From contig NZ_BSEX01000006.1 of the NCBI RefSeq assembly GCF_027922045.1, positions 664,120 through 728,119 on the forward strand: a DNA stretch of 64,000 nucleotides. The letters run 5' to 3'. Positions 62,531-64,000 of the stretch are shown here, piece after piece. The notes below the pieces were generated by a model, which worked only from the letters and a program-made list of their open reading frames with translations, was not told the origin of the DNA and made no database searches. Each line of letters opens with the position of its first letter. Position 1 is the first letter of the stretch. The position numbers were made by a program, and so were the translations under genes. Source of the DNA: Microbacterium terregens. GTDB taxonomy: Bacteria; Pseudomonadota; Alphaproteobacteria; Sphingomonadales; Sphingomonadaceae.

Positions 62531-63418
62531 TCAGCGCGCGGCGAGCCGGCGCGCGAAATGCACCTCCACCGCACGGCGCACGCTCTCGGCAAGGGCGCGC
62601 CTGCCGGAGTCCGAATTGAGCCGCTTGGCGTCGTCTTCGTTGGAGATATAGCCCGTCTCGAACAGGATCGACGGCATGTCCGGCGCCTTCAGCACCATCA
62701 GCGATGCCATGCGGTGGTAGTTGGGCTTCAGCGGCACCAGCGGCTTGGCCTCGCGGCCCAACAGGCGGGCGAACCCGGCCGAGGCGTTCATGGTCTCGCG
62801 CTGGGTCAGGTCGATCAGGATCGACGAAATGTCGGCCGAGGCATCGGCCAGGTCGACGCCCGCCAGGATGTCCGCCTTGTTCTCGCGCGCCGCCAGGCGG
62901 GCCGCCTCGCGGTCCGAGGCGACTTCGGACAGCGTGTAGATCGACGCGCCCGATGCGCCCTGGTTCTCCGCACTGTCGCAATGCACCGAAATGAAGAGGT
63001 CCGCGCCCAGCCGGCGGGCGATGCCGAATCGCTCCTGCAAGATCAGGAACTCGTCGCGGTCGCGGGTCAGCGCCACGCGCACTCGGCCGGACGCGAGCAG
63101 CCGGTCGCGCATTTCGCGTGCGAGCTTCAGCGTCAGGTCCTTTTCGCGCAGGCCCCCGTCCCAGGACGCCAGCGCGCCGGGATCATGCCCGCCATGGCCC
63201 GCATCGATCACCACCAGCGGACGCCCCGCCACGCCCTCGATGCGCGGCAGGCGGCCGGCCTTGCGGGCAGCCGGCACGGTCATCCGCGCCCGCGCCGCAT
63301 CGCCTCCCGGCGGCGGCGCTGCGGTTGCGGCCAGCGGCGACGCCAGCATCGCCAGCGCGGCGGCGCAGAGCCCAGCGGTGCGAAGGGTGGGTCCGAACCC
63401 GGCCCGGCGTGAAATCAT
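62531..63418 (-). CDS. N-acetylmuramoyl-L-alanine amidase (Amidase_3)
   Basis: 295 residues. Signal peptide to about 33 (AAALAMLASPLAATA), then one Amidase_3 domain: zinc ligands H75 (VIDAGHGGHDPG), E92 (GLREKDLTLKLA) and H146 (ISVHCDSAEN), with the catalytic Glu in ILFETGYISNEDDAKRL. There is no AMIN or SPOR targeting domain, unlike E. coli AmiC. It cleaves the amide bond between MurNAc and the peptide. The start at 63418 gives the best signal peptide; longer frames upstream lie in the leader. Confidence 0.9.
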   Translation of the reverse strand: MISRRAGFGPTLRTAGLCAAALAMLASPLAATAAPPPGGDAARARMTVPAARKAGRLPRIEGVAGRPLVVIDAGHGGHDPGALASWDGGLREKDLTLKLAREMRDRLLASGRVRVALTRDRDEFLILQERFGIARRLGADLFISVHCDSAENQGASGASIYTLSEVASDREAARLAARENKADILAGVDLADASADISSILIDLTQRETMNASAGFARLLGREAKPLVPLKPNYHRMASLMVLKAPDMPSILFETGYISNEDDAKRLNSDSGRRALAESVRRAVEVHFARRLAAR

Positions 63419-63895
63419 AAGCCTACTCGTTGTCCGCGTGCAGTCTTGCCGGGGGCGCACCCCCTTGCCCGAGCGATGGTGAAAGCATCGGGTTAAAGTC
63501 TTCCTAAGCCTGTCTGCCGATGCAAGCCGCGTGCGGCCGTCAGGTGCCGTAGCGCGCTGTTGCCGCATCGCAACGGCAATGCTACGCAACGGATACGCCG
63601 TTTGTCGTCCACTCGACGGCCGGCGCTCCCACACCCGCCCGCCGCATCTGCGCCGACCAGCGGGGAAACCAGGTTGACGCTCGCATGAGGCATGTTCCGT
63701 CCCGTTCCAGCAGCACCGCGACAGGCGGACGCTGGTCGGTGACGTTTGGCCCGGACCACCGGTCCGGCCATGCCCGTGCGGCAGAGGCATTCATCGACCC
63801 ATGCAGCGCCGCCGCGGATCCCGATCCGCCCGGCAGCGCCGCCCATGGCGCGCCGCGCCGGCCACAGGCCGCCCGCCGCGCCCGGAGACTTTTCA
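63419..63895. other. 477-nt gap with RNase E leader and divergent promoters
   Basis: The gap lies between the divergent amidase and rne genes. It contains GGGGG-CGCA-CCCCC (63450-63463), GTTGC-CGCATC-GCAAC (about 63558-63573), and a GC-rich stretch before rne. A long leader is typical of rne genes, which autoregulate through it, but no conserved rne leader element can be identified here. No ORF in it has both a start site and coding-like composition. Confidence 0.4.
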
Positions 63896-64000
63896 ATGAC
63901 CACGCGTATGCTGATCGACGCACGCCACCGGGAAGAAACCCGCGTGGCTGTCGTCAAAGGGAACCGGATCGAGGAGTTCGACTTCGAATCCGCTGAGCGC
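63896..64000 (+). CDS. rne: Ribonuclease E, first 35 codons
   Basis: Only the N-terminus is present before the window ends: MTTRMLIDARHREETRVAVV followed by KGNRIEEFDFESAER, which is the characteristic opening of the alphaproteobacterial RNase E/G proteins, just before the S1 domain. CCGGAG lies 9 nt before the ATG. The enzyme starts mRNA decay and processes rRNA and tRNA. Confidence 0.9.
   Translation, partial: MTTRMLIDARHREETRVAVVKGNRIEEFDFESAER

Overview
The window looks like chromosomal DNA of a Sphingomonadaceae-type alphaproteobacterium (Sphingomonas or a close relative). The GC content is high, the codon use is GC-rich throughout, and the marker genes fit: MipZ instead of MinCDE, ALAS-type HemA, an RNase E that opens like the alphaproteobacterial proteins, an EipA/DUF1134 protein, and a full Rhodobacter-type gene transfer agent (GTA) cluster. 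I see no rRNA, CRISPR array, intact insertion sequence or integrase. One tRNA (Ser-GCT) is present. The genus is an inference from gene content.

Region 1 (1-9.3 kb): the start of a PLP-dependent sulfur-amino-acid enzyme, a Tim44-like membrane protein, then a tightly coupled four-gene minus-strand operon (ABC ATPase, two DUF3526-type ABC permeases, exported M14 metallocarboxypeptidase). A siderophore-type TonB-dependent receptor is divergent from it across 139 bp. Together these suggest uptake or handling of a peptide-like ligand. Region 2 (9.3-17.3 kb): a multi-PAS hybrid histidine kinase and a minimal archaic (Csu-like) chaperone-usher pilus operon with subunit, chaperone, usher and two-domain tip protein. 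Region 3 (17.3-24.5 kb): a TolC/HlyD/ABC export operon whose ABC protein has lost every catalytic motif of its ATPase domain. It is divergent from an OxyR-type LysR regulator that lacks the redox cysteines, and three correctly spaced OxyR-type tetranucleotides lie between them. A LysR/SDR divergent pair follows.

Region 4 (24.7-29.3 kb): tRNA-Ser with a clear promoter, eipA, pyrC, ygfZ and an OmpA-like porin with a 22-proline linker and a good terminator. Region 5 (29.4-43.7 kb): a GTA structural cluster on the minus strand, from terminase (43.6 kb) to tail tip and a DUF2793 protein (29.4 kb), mostly joined by 4-nt ATGA/GTGA overlaps. Oddities are a small opposite-strand two-helix membrane gene between terminase and portal, a terminator-shaped hairpin at the 5' end of the capsid gene, and a distal-tail gene carrying about 550 extra N-terminal residues.

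Region 6 (43.8-64 kb): housekeeping. It holds a bile-acid/Na+ symporter-like carrier, TraB/GumN protein, DUF1440 protein, DEDDh exonuclease, phosphohexomutase, J-domain protein plus MipZ, PanC, DprA-PlsY, MurI, HemA and RibF. A minus-strand run follows of AmiC-type amidase, PBP1A, PrfB, lipoprotein-type methyltransferase, ThyA and DHFR. The window ends in the first 35 codons of RNase E after a 477-nt gap. A small family of REP-like palindromes (five copies) sits in intergenic gaps at 40.3, 55.5 and 56.6 kb.
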